This document shows, one piece after another, positions 1-11,632 of a stretch of 64,000 nt of DNA (the first letter of the stretch is position 1; the number at the start of each line of letters is the position of its first letter). The notes under the pieces are model-generated. The model did no database searches, was not told the origin of the DNA, and worked only from the letters and a program-made list of their open reading frames with translations. The stretch comes from Dirofilaria immitis. Its lineage: Eukaryota > Nematoda > Chromadorea > Rhabditida > Onchocercidae. Location of the stretch: positions 117,001-181,000 of the forward strand of contig JAKNDB010000097.1 of assembly GCA_024305405.1 (NCBI GenBank), written 5' to 3'. The position numbers were made by a program, and so were the translations under genes.

Positions 1-354
1 TAATCAATGAGACTGTTAACTTTGGCTATTCGATCTTTAGAGTTCGTCAATTGGCCAATTTAATTAGGAATTTTCGTACAATTGTCAAAATCGAGGAATA
101 ATTCTTTTAAAAGGAAAAGATACTTTTTAGTATCTCTTAATGTGATTTCATCTTTTTGTCGTTGGTAGCAATATGATTTCCTTCTGCGTCAGATAAAAAC
201 GCTTAGAAAAATGAACTTTAAATACAAAATTTCGAATACGAAATATTTGTAAGCCATAGAAACATGTTTTTCTTTCATCGTGGAAAGGTCATCCTGTCTT
301 ATTTTTTCTCCACTGTTTAATAGTATTGTGCCTATGTTTATTTTTGGTTTTCAG
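1..354 (+). other. Intron or upstream part of the truncated ISWI gene
   Basis: AT-rich sequence with no coding signal. It ends in a good 3' splice site (TTTTCAG at 348-354) that opens the first visible ISWI exon, so it is read as intron of a gene starting left of the window. Confidence 0.7.
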
Positions 355-1853
355 GCACAAAGACCACCGGATCTTCCAACCAAAGAAGCAGAAAGGAAAC
401 AGAAAGAAGAGCAGAAAAAGATTGATAGCGCTGTACCATTGACTGAAGGAGAGCAAAATGAAAAATTCAGTTGCTTACACAAGTAATTTTAAGCTTCCAA
501 TCATGGATTAAAAATAAAAAGTTAAAAATTTTTGTTGTCAACATTGACATTTCTAGGGACAGAGTAATTGGAGTCGTCGGGAATTTCAACAGTTTATCAA
601 AGCAAATGAAAAATATGGGAGGCATGATTTGGAAAATATTGCAAAGGAGATTGATACGAAATCTACAACTGAGGTTTCTTATTTTTGAGTTAAACATTTA
701 ACAAAGAAAAGTTAAGCTCGTAGTTAATTGTCCTTTTTTTCAATCTTGCATCGTTTTTTTAGATAAAGAACATTTCTAAAATTAGAAAATTTCACTTTTT
801 CTTGGTTTAAGGTTGAAGAATACGCAAAGCTGTTTTGGGAACGTCTTGATGAACTATCTGATCATGAAAGAATTTTAGCGACAATCGAAAAGGTTTATGA
901 ATTGTTATTAATACAATGTTTTTAAAATAATTTCATAACTTTTTCTTTGATTTATAAGTCATTTTCTAGTGAAAATTTCAAATTTTAGCCAAATGCTCAT
1001 GCATATATGCACTAATTCTAAAAATTATCATCTGAAATCGAAATCGTTAATTCAAAGGATTTCTTTTTTAGGGCGAAGCTCGAATACAGCGTCGACTGAG
1101 TATCAAAAAGCACTCGATGAAAAAATAGCGAAGTATAAGGCGCCATTTCATCAGTTACGAATTCAATATGGAACAAATAAAGGCAAAAATTACACAGAAG
1201 AAGAGGATCGGTAAACAATCCCTACAATTCTTTTTTTGATGAATTGATGGATTTATCAAGTAAACTGTTTATTTTTAAGATTTATGGTTTGTCAGTTGCA
1301 TAAGCTTGGCTTCGATAAGGACAATGTTTATGAAGAACTGCGACAGGCGGTTCGTTCCGCGCCACAGTTCCGGTTCGATTGGTTCATTAAATCTCGCACG
1401 TCAACGGTTGGGATTTTCATGAGTTTCCTATCTTCTAAAGACTTTTCATTCATAATTCATTGTCCGCTTCTTCACTAACTGTTCTGTCCATGTAATCTTT
1501 GAGCCAAATGTGTTATTTTCTGAATTATTGAGTTTTTTCAGGAGCTTCAACGTCGCTGCAATACACTGATTTCATTGATTGAAAAAGAAATGGGTGAGGT
1601 AGAAGTGAAACGAAAGCATGGCCAAAAGTCATCAGCAAATACTCCGACAACTAATATTAACGACACGAAGGTTACATCAGTCACTAAGGTAACTTCTTGA
1701 TATCTGTCGAATCGTTACTAATGGCAACCTACAATTTCCACAATAAGGTAAATATTGTTTCCAGTTTAACTCAGTATTTAATTTTAGTCTGGTCAGAAAC
1801 GCAAAAGCGAACAATCCACATCTAAAGGCTCCAGCTCTAAACGTCAGAAATAA
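355..1853 (+). CDS. isw-1: ISWI-family chromatin remodelling ATPase, C-terminal part (SMARCA5/ISW-1 type)
   Basis: ATP-dependent nucleosome-sliding enzyme; only the last seven exons are here: 355-482, 557-673, 812-892, 1072-1210, 1280-1406, 1542-1688, 1788-1853 (TAA). The helicase part lies left of the window. Exon 1 carries the end of the HAND domain ([14 protein letters not shown]), exons 2-3 the SANT domain ([18 protein letters not shown]), exons 4-6 the SLIDE domain ([19 protein letters not shown], then [16 protein letters not shown] and [11 protein letters not shown]). The tail is Ser/Lys-rich, as usual. These match the SMARCA5 order residue for residue, so the family call is secure. Two frames break: at 461-465 an A5 run must be A6 to give LLTQ before the splice, and near 1105-1109 a second A5 must be A6 to join RRLSIK to KALDEK. 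Both look like homopolymer errors. Exon phases agree once these are allowed for. Confidence 0.93.
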
Positions 1854-2642
1854 CATGATCTTATGAATTTTTGCTATATTTTTGGATAAAATTCTTTATT
1901 GAACTTTTTCCATTCCGCAGTGTATAAAATTGAACTCACTCATTTCAAGTGATTTAACAGATATATCTTTATATATCCTTCTGGTATTCTCAGAAAGATT
2001 TTAATGAGTGACTATATCAGTCTTGTTTGATGATATCTCTTTACAATGTCTGTACATTAATCTGTATTGTATCATAAAATTTGAATACGTGCGTCCTTAC
2101 ACTCCTATGCCTCAACCATTATTACACCAATACCGCTGTAATAGCTATACGGATTGGACGTTACGAGTGTAAAATGAGTAGTACACATTCGATTGCAAAC
2201 ACCTGATTGGTATGCAACATTTTCCTTCAATCAAAATTATTCTATGATATTTAATCTAATGTACTCATGGGTTCTTCTAGAACACACTTTGATATTCTCT
2301 CCTCTTACATTCTCGTTTAATTCCACTTGTTTGAAATTATTCTTTGGAAGTCACTTCCAAAGAATAATTTAACCCGGAAAATGCAAATGCCTTGTAGTAT
2401 AGCCAATATTTAGCTCGGCATTAGACAGTCGTTACTTCACCATGATAACAACACCGAAGCCCGGCGAATAAAATTCATTGTGGCATGGGTTAAGATTCTG
2501 CAATTAATCTCAAAAGAAAACCACGTCACACTGATGCATGATAATCCCTCAATTTACTTGTAAAAGGTGAATCATAAAACTTTGTAACTAAAAAGATGAC
2601 GAAATTTTTTATCTGAGGAAAACTCAAGAGATCCAAAGAGTT
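1854..2642. other. Intergenic region between convergent ISWI and H1 genes, with a 37-bp palindrome
   Basis: No coding sequence seen. It holds the 3' ends of ISWI (+) and H1 (-). At 2334-2370 there is a perfect 18-bp inverted repeat with a single-base centre (left arm 2334-2351, C at 2352, right arm 2353-2370). Confidence 0.6.
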
Positions 2643-2679
2643 AGCATGACTCATAAAATTTGTGGCCCTTAAGAGGGCC
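2643..2679 (-). terminator. Histone H1 3' end: hairpin plus conserved downstream motif
   Basis: On the minus strand the H1 3' UTR ends in a 6-bp stem GGCCCT/AGGGCC with loop CTTA (2664-2679), preceded by AACCCAAC. Nine bases after the stem comes ATGAGTCATGCT (2643-2654). The hairpin is the replication-dependent histone mRNA signal bound by SLBP. The other four genes here have loop CTTT, so this loop differs by one base. There is no nearby AATAAA. Confidence 0.88.
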
Positions 2680-2712
2680 GTTGGGTTATGAGATGACGCC
2701 GTGGACAGCAAT

Positions 2713-3286
2713 CTAGAGCGCTGTTTTCTTCGGTTTCGAAACCTTCGGCTTTGGCTTATCTGCCTTCGGTTTCTGCTTCGGCGACTTCTTTGCAGTTGTT
2801 GTTTTCTTCATCCGTGGCTTCTTGGGTGAATCAGATGCAGCTTTACCGCTTTTCTTAATTTTTTCGATGTCGTCTTTTTCCGCTCATGCGATTTTTCATT
2901 CGTCTTGGTTGAAACATTAGCACCAAGTCTGAAGGATCCATTTACACCAGCACCTTTAGCAAGCGTAAACTTACCGGATGCGATACCCTTCTTAATAGCA
3001 AGTCGAAGCTGGGAATGTATCCGTTTACCATTATCACCCAATTGATAACGGCTTGAAATATATTTCAGAATCGCGACACGACTTGAACCTTTACGATCTT
3101 TCAAGGCAGTAATCGCTTCCTTTATCATTTGAGAATAGCTCGGATGAGTTTTCATCGTCTTTGCTCCTGGTCGCTTGGAACGTACTTCAGGAGAACCGGG
3201 ACCCCTGATTGCTTCTTTGAAAGCTTTGCGACTAGGCCGCCACCCACTCGACCGGGTGAAGGCGATTCGACAGCCGGTACTTCCAT
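2713..3286 (-). CDS. Linker histone H1
   Basis: Linker histone that binds the nucleosome dyad and linker DNA. The globular winged-helix domain is clear: THPSYSQMIKEAITALKDRK, then GSSRVAILKYISSRY, RIHSQLRLAIKKGI and GKFTLAKGAGVNGSFRLG. The C-terminal tail is Lys/Ala/Pro-rich (KKSPKQKPKADKPKPK) and ends TAL-stop at 2713-2715, in a different frame from the globular domain. An A6 run near 2861-2866 must be A7 to join them. The N-terminal Met at 3284-3286 gives MEVPAVESPSPGR, but one more base is needed (near 3205-3215, in the GGGGTCCC stretch) to stay in frame through RSKRPGAKTMKTHPSY. Met at 3153-3155 is an alternative, shorter start and is certainly in frame with the domain. Intronless, with histone hairpin and promoter. 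Confidence 0.93.
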
Positions 3287-3352
3287 TTCGTCGATAACAC
3301 AGCTACACCCTATGGAACTAACAATACGATAACGCGAAGTGGGATGATTGGC

Positions 3353-3381
3353 TTTATATACAAATCCATTTTCCCGCCAAA
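3353..3381 (-). promoter_or_regulatory. H1 promoter: TATA box and E2F-like site
   Basis: Reading leftward on the minus strand, TTTGGCGGGAAA (3370-3381) is followed by a TATA box, TATATAAA (3353-3360), about 67 bases before the upstream Met. The same 12-mer occurs exactly in the H3 and H2A/H2B promoters. Confidence 0.72.
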
Positions 3382-4131
3382 ACGTAAGAAATTCGCGGGC
3401 ATTTCCAAATTAAATGTTTGTAATCTAATTTTATAAAATGGTACTTGATTTTATAAAATGGTACTTGACTGGGTACGATAGGAACACGTATTTCACGTAC
3501 ACTTGACGTAGAAAGAGACCTTTCTCATTTTAATTGTACTGAAATTACAAAGAAAGAGAAAAATGCAAATAAAATACTAAATTAGTTGATAGCCAAGGCA
3601 TCAGATCGATACTACATCGTCGCATATCTGAAATTATATCTTTCTAATCTTTTTTTTCAAAAATCATCCACCACATAGTTATACGAAGAGCATATAATAC
3701 GCGTATTTATCTTACGTGTATCACGTAAGATACTAATATTTCTAATTTTATAGCAAACGTATTTTAATCTTTTCATAGTTTTCAAAGAAAAAATAAATAA
3801 ATAAATAAATTGCTAATTTATTTGATGAAATAACAAATACGAGATATGAAGATATGATCATATCATTAAAATTGTACTGATTATTATTGATTTTTTAATC
3901 ATAAACTTTTATTGATAATTTTTGAATGTTGCAATTTTAATGAAAATAATCAAAATATTCAAATTTTAATGATATTTTGCAAAAATTATCAATTCATAGC
4001 TTTTTCTTTGGATTTTTATTAAAAATTACTTTTAAATTGTATTTTTAATTTAATTTATTTGCAGAAAAATGTTATTTTAACTTTAAAAATATTTCAAACC
4101 TTTAGAATACAAATAATAATAATAATAATTG
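3382..4131. other. Divergent intergenic region between H1 and H3
   Basis: AT-rich. Contains a 20-bp direct duplication (3431-3450 and 3451-3470, containing ATAAAATGGTACTTGA) and short AAT/AATA runs. No coding signal seen. Confidence 0.55.
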
Positions 4132-4202
4132 GATGGTCCCTCTTTGTAATAATAATATTTGGATGGTCCCTCGTTGTAAATAAAAATCAGAGATGGTCCC
4201 TC
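4132..4202 (+). repeat. Three direct copies of GATGGTCCCTC at exact 30-bp spacing, upstream of H3
   Basis: Copies start at 4132, 4162 and 4192. The sequence between them is AT-rich and not conserved, so the 11-mer rather than a 30-bp unit is what repeats. The array lies 72-142 bases upstream of the H3 E2F-like site and could be a transcription-factor array. Confidence 0.7.
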
Positions 4203-4273
4203 TATTCAAGAATCTTCGAGAAGAATCAAAAAGAGGTGGATCTCCATCTAACCATCGATTGCCAGTTAGCAAT

Positions 4274-4301
4274 TTTGGCGGGAAACTGATGGCCTATAAA
4301 A
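4274..4301 (+). promoter_or_regulatory. H3 promoter: E2F-like site and TATA box
   Basis: TTTGGCGGGAAA at 4274-4285 followed by TATAAAA at 4295-4301, 66 bases before the H3 ATG. Same order and motif as in the H1 and H2A/H2B promoters. Confidence 0.75.
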
Positions 4302-4360
4302 GGACACCTTTGACCCACCCCTATCATTTATATTACTTTGTTTTGCTGGTACTGTTGTGA

Positions 4361-4776
<416 letters not shown>

Positions 4777-4816
4777 ATTCATTCCGTTTTGCCCGTGGAG
4801 CAATCCCAAACCCAAC

Positions 4817-4852
4817 GGCCCTCTTTAGGGCCACAATTCGATGAGTTATGCT
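4817..4852 (+). terminator. Histone H3 3' end: hairpin plus conserved downstream motif
   Basis: GGCCCT-CTTT-AGGGCC hairpin at 4817-4832, preceded by AACCCAAC, then eight bases and ATGAGTTATGCT at 4841-4852. Confidence 0.92.
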
Positions 4853-7373
4853 ACCAAAAGATCTTAACTTACCCTTGTTTTGATAAATACTTGAAACGTT
4901 GTCTAAACACTTCATATATTTCAACTTCACGAACAAGTAATCATGTAATGGTAAGCGTTTGTGGACTTATCTAGCAGTCGGTGTTCGATGATAATTGACT
5001 ACTAGTCGTCTGTCCATATGATTAGGCAATACGGTAGTATCGACGTAGTGACTATGCGAAATATTGGTGTACATTACGGCTGACATGGATGGCTAGCACG
5101 CATATTTCGGGGAAATTAAAGTGTTCTTTAGTATCAACTGAGTGGTTAGGCAATTTGCTAGTGTCCATTTGATGCTTGCTATTGATCGAGTTTGATGAAA
5201 TTCGGGGTTCGTCTATGAAAAGGTTAACGAAATCATTAGAATAATACGGATGCATGCGCTACAACGCTAACGAAATTATTAGAATATGAATGCATTGCGT
5301 TTTGCTGAAGTATACTTGTAATCTTTCTGTAAATATTAGAAATAATAACTTCATGATGATATTTCGGAGAAGATTTTATGTATGATTTAGAAACGATCAA
5401 AATAATTCATAATTTACTATGAAAACATTCTATTACTTTCATCAACAGTAGAATAGACTGGCGGCGATACAACATTTCTATCTCTTTTAATCGATAGAAA
5501 AAGGCAAATGATTCTATATGAATAATTTAAATTCGAGATCCTTCTCAAATTTTAGCATATTTATTTCAGTGTTTTTAAATGCATTGATAAATAGTTTGAT
5601 CTTTGATTATTTATCATATTGTTTAGTAGAGTTTTCATAATAAAGATTGACAAATTAAGAGATTAATTATGTCGATATATGCAGTTATTATGTAAAATGT
5701 AACTATGCCAAGATTGTATTTTTTATGTCGAAATAAACTGATAATTATGCATTGTTCGTATATTCCCAATTTGTTGTCGCATATATGTATTGATTTTTTT
5801 GATTACCAATAAAGTTTTAATATTTCGAATGAATTATTCTTTGCATTATTATTCATCGATGAAGACTGATAATGTTTCTTCAGGATTTCCCGTGTTCCGT
5901 AGAATAGGTTTGTTGAGTAAAATAGTAACTTAGAATTAGCATTCATAAATATTTTTTTTAATTCTATCAATTCTAGTCTACCACTAACTTTAAGCCATTC
6001 TCAAATTAGATACTTCAATTCCATATATGTAAATAATGATAAGAAATAAGCTGACGATAAGCAGAGGTGAGGAACAATTCTAACTTTATCAATCAGTATC
6101 CGATCAAATTATGGATATTTTGAATATTGGAATTTTTAGATAATTATACACTTATTTATTCCATACCAAGGTTCCTCCATTTTAATCGATATATCATTGG
6201 GCAATTCGCTAATTTATTTAGCAAGATGAGCTCCATCACGATACACAACTACGATAAAATATCAATAGTGATGATATACGCCGATTCATTTGACATTTAA
6301 TTCAATGGCATCTGCATCGTTTAATTTAGATGAAATATAGAATTTTAAATTACGATACTCAATAGCAGATGCAATACAACAGATGTCATTTAAACGATAT
6401 CGAAAAGAGCATCTGAAGGTATAGTATACCATAAATGTATGCAATTGATTTAAATTTTGAAATTATTTTAATTTCAAAATATTCAGTTCAAACAATATTT
6501 TGCAATTCCTTATTTTTAAAGTATTCAGGCAACTTTAACAGTGATGCTATTATTACAATGATTTACATGTATCATCTGTCGTTCCTTTTGCAACTTTTCT
6601 CTGAATTTTCTCAGTACTTTTTGCTGAATGCTTCTTCCATTTTATGGAGAAGTATATAAGTGAAACGAAGACTGTATCAAAAATTATAATTTTATTATTA
6701 AATTTTATTGAATGATCCAAATCCATGACAATAAAAATAAATATTCCTATCATTTGAGCACATCACAAATTATCACCACAAAATACTTATCTGATATACT
6801 GCAGGAAAACCCATTGATAACACTAAAATCACAAAAGAAGTTCATTATCTCACACTGCCTTAATAGAATCCCACTAAAAAATGAAGAGCATCCTACTGTC
6901 CATAATTTATGGTGTCCAAGAATTGGAAAAATTCCTAACGTATTAGAGGACAGTTACCCATTCCGGTCAGTACCCAAGCGAATAATCAAAAACCGAAAGT
7001 GATGGATAATTTGGAGTGCATTCATATAGATAGGAAGCGAGAGGTAACACTGATAAAAATGAGGACAGTCCGAGATAATACCGAGATAATTCTCGATAAA
7101 CTATACGCTTATCACTATTCTGTACAAATTTAACATCAAATATGCGCCAATTTTAAGCCGTCATTCCTTATAATTGTCCTACATCAGTTTGAAAATTTAT
7201 ATCGTGCTTCATTTTGACAACTTTTATACTATTATTTTCTCCTAATTAGAAAGTGTTTCAAATGTAGCATTAGGGACGAATTGACCCAATAACAACATGA
7301 TGCGATAACTAGCCCTGATAAAACCAGCTACCCAATGAATTAAACAATATTATGCACCAGATCACATAGGTAC
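4853..7373. other. Intergenic spacer between H3 and H2A
   Basis: About 2.5 kb of AT-rich sequence. Open frames such as 6712-7002 (+) show no recognisable domain, no hairpin 3' end and no promoter motif, and are not called. No RNA gene seen. Confidence 0.5.
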
Positions 7374-7409
7374 AGCATGATTCATAGATTTGTGGCCCTA
7401 AAGAGGGCC
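7374..7409 (-). terminator. Histone H2A 3' end: hairpin plus conserved downstream motif
   Basis: On the minus strand, GGCCCT-CTTT-AGGGCC (7394-7409) after AACCCAAC, then eight bases and ATGAATCATGCT (7374-7385). Confidence 0.92.
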
Positions 7410-7447
7410 GTTGGGTTTAGCGCGGCGTAAAAAGCGTAATGAAAGCC

Positions 7448-7828
7448 TTACGCTTTTTCAGCAGTTTTCTTCGGGAGAAGTACTGCCTGAATATTAGGTA
7501 GTACACCACCTTGAGAAATAGTCACACCGGCGAGTAACTTATTTAATTCCTCATCGTTGCGAACCGCCAACTGCAGGTGACGCGGGTTGATTCGTGTCTT
7601 CTTATTGTCGCGCGCAGCATTACCGGCCAACTCCAGTACTTCTGCAGCGAGGTATTCCAAAACTGCGGCCAAGTATACTGGTGCGCCCGCACCAACACGT
7701 TCGGCATAGTTGCCCTTTCTCAATTTCCGATGGATGCGGCCCACAGGGAACTGGAGACCAGCACGTGAAGACCGCGACTTGACTTTGCCAGAAGATTTGG
7801 CCTTACCACCTTTACCACGTCCCGACAT
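7448..7828 (-). CDS. Histone H2A
   Basis: Core histone H2A, 126 residues, intact and intronless. Tail [20 protein letters not shown], then [20 protein letters not shown] opening the fold, [19 protein letters not shown] (alpha-2), [19 protein letters not shown] and the docking segment [16 protein letters not shown]. The acidic-patch residues ([14 protein letters not shown]) are present. There is no SQ-type H2A.X tail and no H2A.Z signature, so it is a canonical replication-type H2A. It is divergently paired with H2B, the usual arrangement in invertebrate clusters, which should keep the dimer partners in equal supply. No frame breaks. Confidence 0.98.
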   Translation of the reverse strand: MSGRGKGGKAKSSGKVKSRSSRAGLQFPVGRIHRKLRKGNYAERVGAGAPVYLAAVLEYLAAEVLELAGNAARDNKKTRINPRHLQLAVRNDEELNKLLAGVTISQGGVLPNIQAVLLPKKTAEKA

Positions 7829-7910
7829 TCTCGCTTGTTAGATTTGAACAATCCGCCTAAAGTGCCAATGAAGACTGAGATGAGATGAAGTAATCTCTCT
7901 TCTCCGTCCT

Positions 7911-8026
7911 ATTTATACCTCTCATCGAGCTAACTCAACAATTAAGCCACGCCCAACTACTTACTGATTTGGCGGGAAAGTAGGCGTGGCTTAATGTGTT
8001 GGCGCTCACGATGAATGATATAAATA
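7911..8026. promoter_or_regulatory. Divergent H2A/H2B promoter
   Basis: A TATA box lies on each strand: TATAAAT (minus, 7911-7917) for H2A and TATAAATA (plus, 8019-8026) for H2B. Near the centre is TTTGGCGGGAAA (7968-7979), an E2F-type near-palindrome. A 13-bp inverted repeat, ATTAAGCCACGCC (7941-7953) and GGCGTGGCTTAAT (7983-7995), brackets it with GGCGTGG (KLF/Sp1-like) in each arm. The symmetric layout fits a shared promoter firing both ways. Confidence 0.8.
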
Positions 8027-8126
8027 GTCAGTGAGATGAGTGTCCATCATTTCAGTTTATCCAGTAGCATTCGATTGTTGGGCTGTTGTTACGCATTTGG
8101 GCAGTTAACCTTGTCGTCAAGAAGCA

Positions 8127-8495
8127 ATGCCACCGAAGCCATCAGCGAAAGGAGCGAAGAAAGCGGCGAAGTCCCACAAACCGAGGAGTGGTGACAAGAA
8201 ACGACGGAGTCGGCGTAAGGAATCTTATTCGGCTTACATTTATCGAGTCCTGAAGCAAGTGCATCCCGACACGGGCATCTCGTCGAAAGCTATGTCGATC
8301 ATGAATTCCTTCGTGAACGACGTGTTCGAGCGTATTGCTGCGGAAGCAAGTCGACTAGCGCACTATAACAAACGTTCGACCATTTCCTCTCGGGAAATCC
8401 AGACGGCTGTACGGCTTATCCTTCCTGGCGAATTGGCTAAGCATGCTGTTTCGGAAGGAACAAAAGCGGTCACGAAGTATACGAGCTCGAAGTGA
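8127..8495 (+). CDS. Histone H2B
   Basis: Core histone H2B, 122 residues, intact and intronless. Lys-rich tail [20 protein letters not shown], then the conserved [20 protein letters not shown] at the start of the fold, [40 protein letters not shown] and the C-terminal helix [20 protein letters not shown] ending KYTSSK. The Lys of AVTKYTSSK is the known ubiquitination position. The ATG at 8127 is the only one that gives the full tail, and it lies about 100 bases after the TATA box. No frame breaks. Confidence 0.98.
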   Translation: MPPKPSAKGAKKAAKSHKPRSGDKKRRSRRKESYSAYIYRVLKQVHPDTGISSKAMSIMNSFVNDVFERIAAEASRLAHYNKRSTISSREIQTAVRLILPGELAKHAVSEGTKAVTKYTSSK

Positions 8496-8537
8496 GCTAG
8501 TATGCTTTACATGTCGCTTGGCTCACCTAAACCCAAC

Positions 8538-8573
8538 GGCCCTCTTTAGGGCCACAACTTGATGAGTCGTGCT
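8538..8573 (+). terminator. Histone H2B 3' end: hairpin plus conserved downstream motif
   Basis: GGCCCT-CTTT-AGGGCC hairpin at 8538-8553 after AACCCAAC, then eight bases and ATGAGTCGTGCT at 8562-8573. Confidence 0.92.
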
Positions 8574-10435
8574 ACCCTTAGATTTTTAGTGTGTATATTT
8601 TTCATGTCTTGCATATTTTGGTTGAAGTTTTACATGTTCGTATGTTTGTAATAAATTGTTACGTGTGCAAATAAATATGGTTTTGTGCTATTTGCTAAGC
8701 AAGTGAAATCTGCAGGTGAAGATAATTGCTTAGCGATGATGTGCTATGGGTTTAGAGATTACAGGATAAAGTGCGTGCAGCTAAATTGTGTGTTTTATGA
8801 TTGAGATTCCGATTTATGGGACTCTTTCACATATAAGGGAAAAGGAAGGTGGGTAAACAGTGGGGGCTATGCTTAGAGACGTTTACCGGAACTATAGTGA
8901 ATAATTCCATATTTGATCTTTCCGAGTGGTACTATTTTATGCCTATGTTAGGTAGGGATAAAAGAAAACGGGCAGGCATAATGTCGCAGCTTTTCTTATT
9001 TACATCGAAAAAGTCTGCGTTGCGTTTTCATTAATTCTCTCCAATGATGACAGCTAGGACTAGATGTTTGTGCCGCTGCAACAAAATCAATCTTTGATCG
9101 CTAGCGGTTGTTTACTTCTAGTGGATGTTAGTTACGAGGAGGAATCATGTGATCGATTGGAATCATTCAAATGCAACTAAAAAGCAACAATCGAATTGAA
9201 TTATTCAATCTAATGTTGAATATAATCAACGCAAATTGTGCAAGAGATTCTTGTTCCTGTTGTGTATGGATGATAAGTACAGCGTGTAGGAGAAAGGTCT
9301 GTAAATTTGATGAAAGTAATAAAATTTTGAATTTTGACATTGCCATTACATTCACAATTATAATAAAGTTGTTGATTAATATAACTTTGATTGATCTAAT
9401 CAGTTACTGGATTTGTTTGATCGATCGATCCGCTGAATTTGCTGATATCAAATTTGCTATTTCTAGATTGATTTATTATAATTTAAATTTGTTCGCATAC
9501 TTGAATTTATCATCATCTCAGATGTAAATACTATTTCATTTTTTTTGTCGCAAAGTTTAATATAAAATTCCTCTCATGCATAAAGGATATACTTATCAGT
9601 ATAACAACACTTTGTAGATGTGCAATGTGATAAGCTAAAAGAAGGATCTAAATTATTATGTATTAACTGATTACATCAAAATGAGAATTCTCCCTCCCCA
9701 TCTTTTCTTATCATAACCTTTACATATTCTGATAATACTTCCAATAATTTATTAAATTAATTGCATACATCCACTATTAATTGTTTTAAATTTTAGATTA
9801 AAGAGGCATGAAATTCGCATTTTTCATAGATAATAAGACTGAAGTTAATTAATCGATTAATTATCAATTAATTTAATTATCAATTGATTGATTAATTAAC
9901 AATTATATACCAAAATCTCATCACGGATTATCCTATTCCTTTGAAGACATCATTTTCCCTATCTAATAATGATCGAAAAAAAAGATTAGTATAAAAGTTT
10001 TATTAAATCTTCGGAACTTTTGCATCTCACACTAATCTTCTTATCAATATTATCAATACTGATCTTTCGGTAATTTTATTTGTTTATTGCTCGGGATTCT
10101 TGCCCCCTGCTTATTCATTTTCTTGAAATAAGAAGAATGAAAGCTTCGAAGCTTTATCATCCTGTAGATATCGATCTATACGTACTATATGGATCTCTTG
10201 ATCCTTACTACCACTGCATGACACCGAATTCCCGGGATATCTCGGAAATGTTTGTCGGACCCACACATAAGCAATGTCAAGATCATTTCAATTTTCCCTC
10301 CAAAACAGAGGAGAGATTGGTTTGAAATTCGCGCGTGAATTTGAGCATAAGCCACATTGGTGTCTCGTTGAGGTCGCCGAAACGATCGCATCATCGCCAT
10401 CCTTCACGCATAAGTGTGGAAGGCGTGGTTTGTAA
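8574..10435. other. Intergenic spacer between H2B and H4
   Basis: AT-rich, with a stretch of nested ATTAAT/TTAATT palindromes around 9845-9900. Frames at 8849-9034, 9171-9527 and 10080-10325 carry no recognisable domain and are not called. Confidence 0.5.
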
Positions 10436-10508
10436 TTTGCGCGCCAATATATTTGGGTGTGGTCTAATTAGTTGTCCCGGTGAGGTCGCAAGAGCAATGA
10501 CTATAAAT
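10436..10508 (+). promoter_or_regulatory. H4 promoter: E2F-like site and TATA box
   Basis: TTTGCGCGCCAA at 10436-10447 (E2F-type TTTSGCGC core, different from the 12-mer of the other histone promoters) and TATAAAT at 10502-10508, 74 bases before the ATG. AGGCGTGG at 10421-10428 repeats a motif of the H2A/H2B promoter. Confidence 0.68.
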
Positions 10509-10540
10509 AGGCCATTGCGAGAGTATAGCAACTCAGTTAA

Positions 10541-10894
<354 letters not shown>

Positions 10895-10941
10895 AGGATC
10901 GAGCAATCCAGCGGTGTATCGTCTCTGCATACAAACCCAAC

Positions 10942-10977
10942 GGCCCTCTTTAGGGCCACATATCTATGAATCATGCT
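10942..10977 (+). terminator. Histone H4 3' end: hairpin plus conserved downstream motif
   Basis: GGCCCT-CTTT-AGGGCC hairpin at 10942-10957 after AACCCAAC, then eight bases and ATGAATCATGCT at 10966-10977. Confidence 0.92.
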
Positions 10978-11632
10978 GACTCTAAATTGATCTCTATGTA
11001 ATTGTTGTACATTCGACATCACGTGATAGTTACTTGTTTAATGTAAGATCTAATTTCGCTTACTTTGTCATTAAAATTGTATAATGGCATATATTCGGAA
11101 TAAAGATGATGATTTTCAAACATGATGTGCCGCAAAAACCTTGGGATTGAAATATTGGTGAGGTTATATGAGTTCTGGGGTACCAGTGGTGGCGGATTGT
11201 CCGTCTGTCGGAGTTCGAGATTGTTTGATAGGTTCTTAAGTTTGTGTTTGGAGTCGCGTTGAGTCTTACAACGATATCAGATATCAGGAAACGTAAAAAG
11301 GTCGGTGCGGTTGCTTTGAAGATTTATTTTTCTCATTTCTGCAGTTACATTATAGGATGGCTCAAGCTTAAGTTGCCAGTATTGTCATTGCTTTGTATTC
11401 CTACACCGGTTTTTGTAATTTATGGACATTCGAAGAGTAAATTGTGTAGAACTTCTTCCATATTAATTAAATTGAAAATTTTGCCTATTGAGTTGTATGA
11501 TTACCTCGTAAATTCGGGAGGATATGAAATTTAATTCGGCAGTTATTATTCGTATTTTTATACAATAACATTTGAAATAAGCTAAAGAATAGTACATATG
11601 AGGATGTGTAGACAAACAGATATCATCGCTTA
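10978..11632. other. Intergenic region between convergent H4 and CWC25
   Basis: No convincing gene. A 96-codon frame at 11244-11534 (+) has no recognisable domain, no histone 3' end and no splice-site support. Confidence 0.5.

Noticed and set aside
6712..7002. 96-codon frame in the H3-H2A spacer as a small gene
   Set aside because: No domain, no promoter or 3' signal, and no splice partners recognised.
11244..11534. 96-codon hydrophobic frame right of H4
   Set aside because: No recognisable family and no supporting signals; could be chance.
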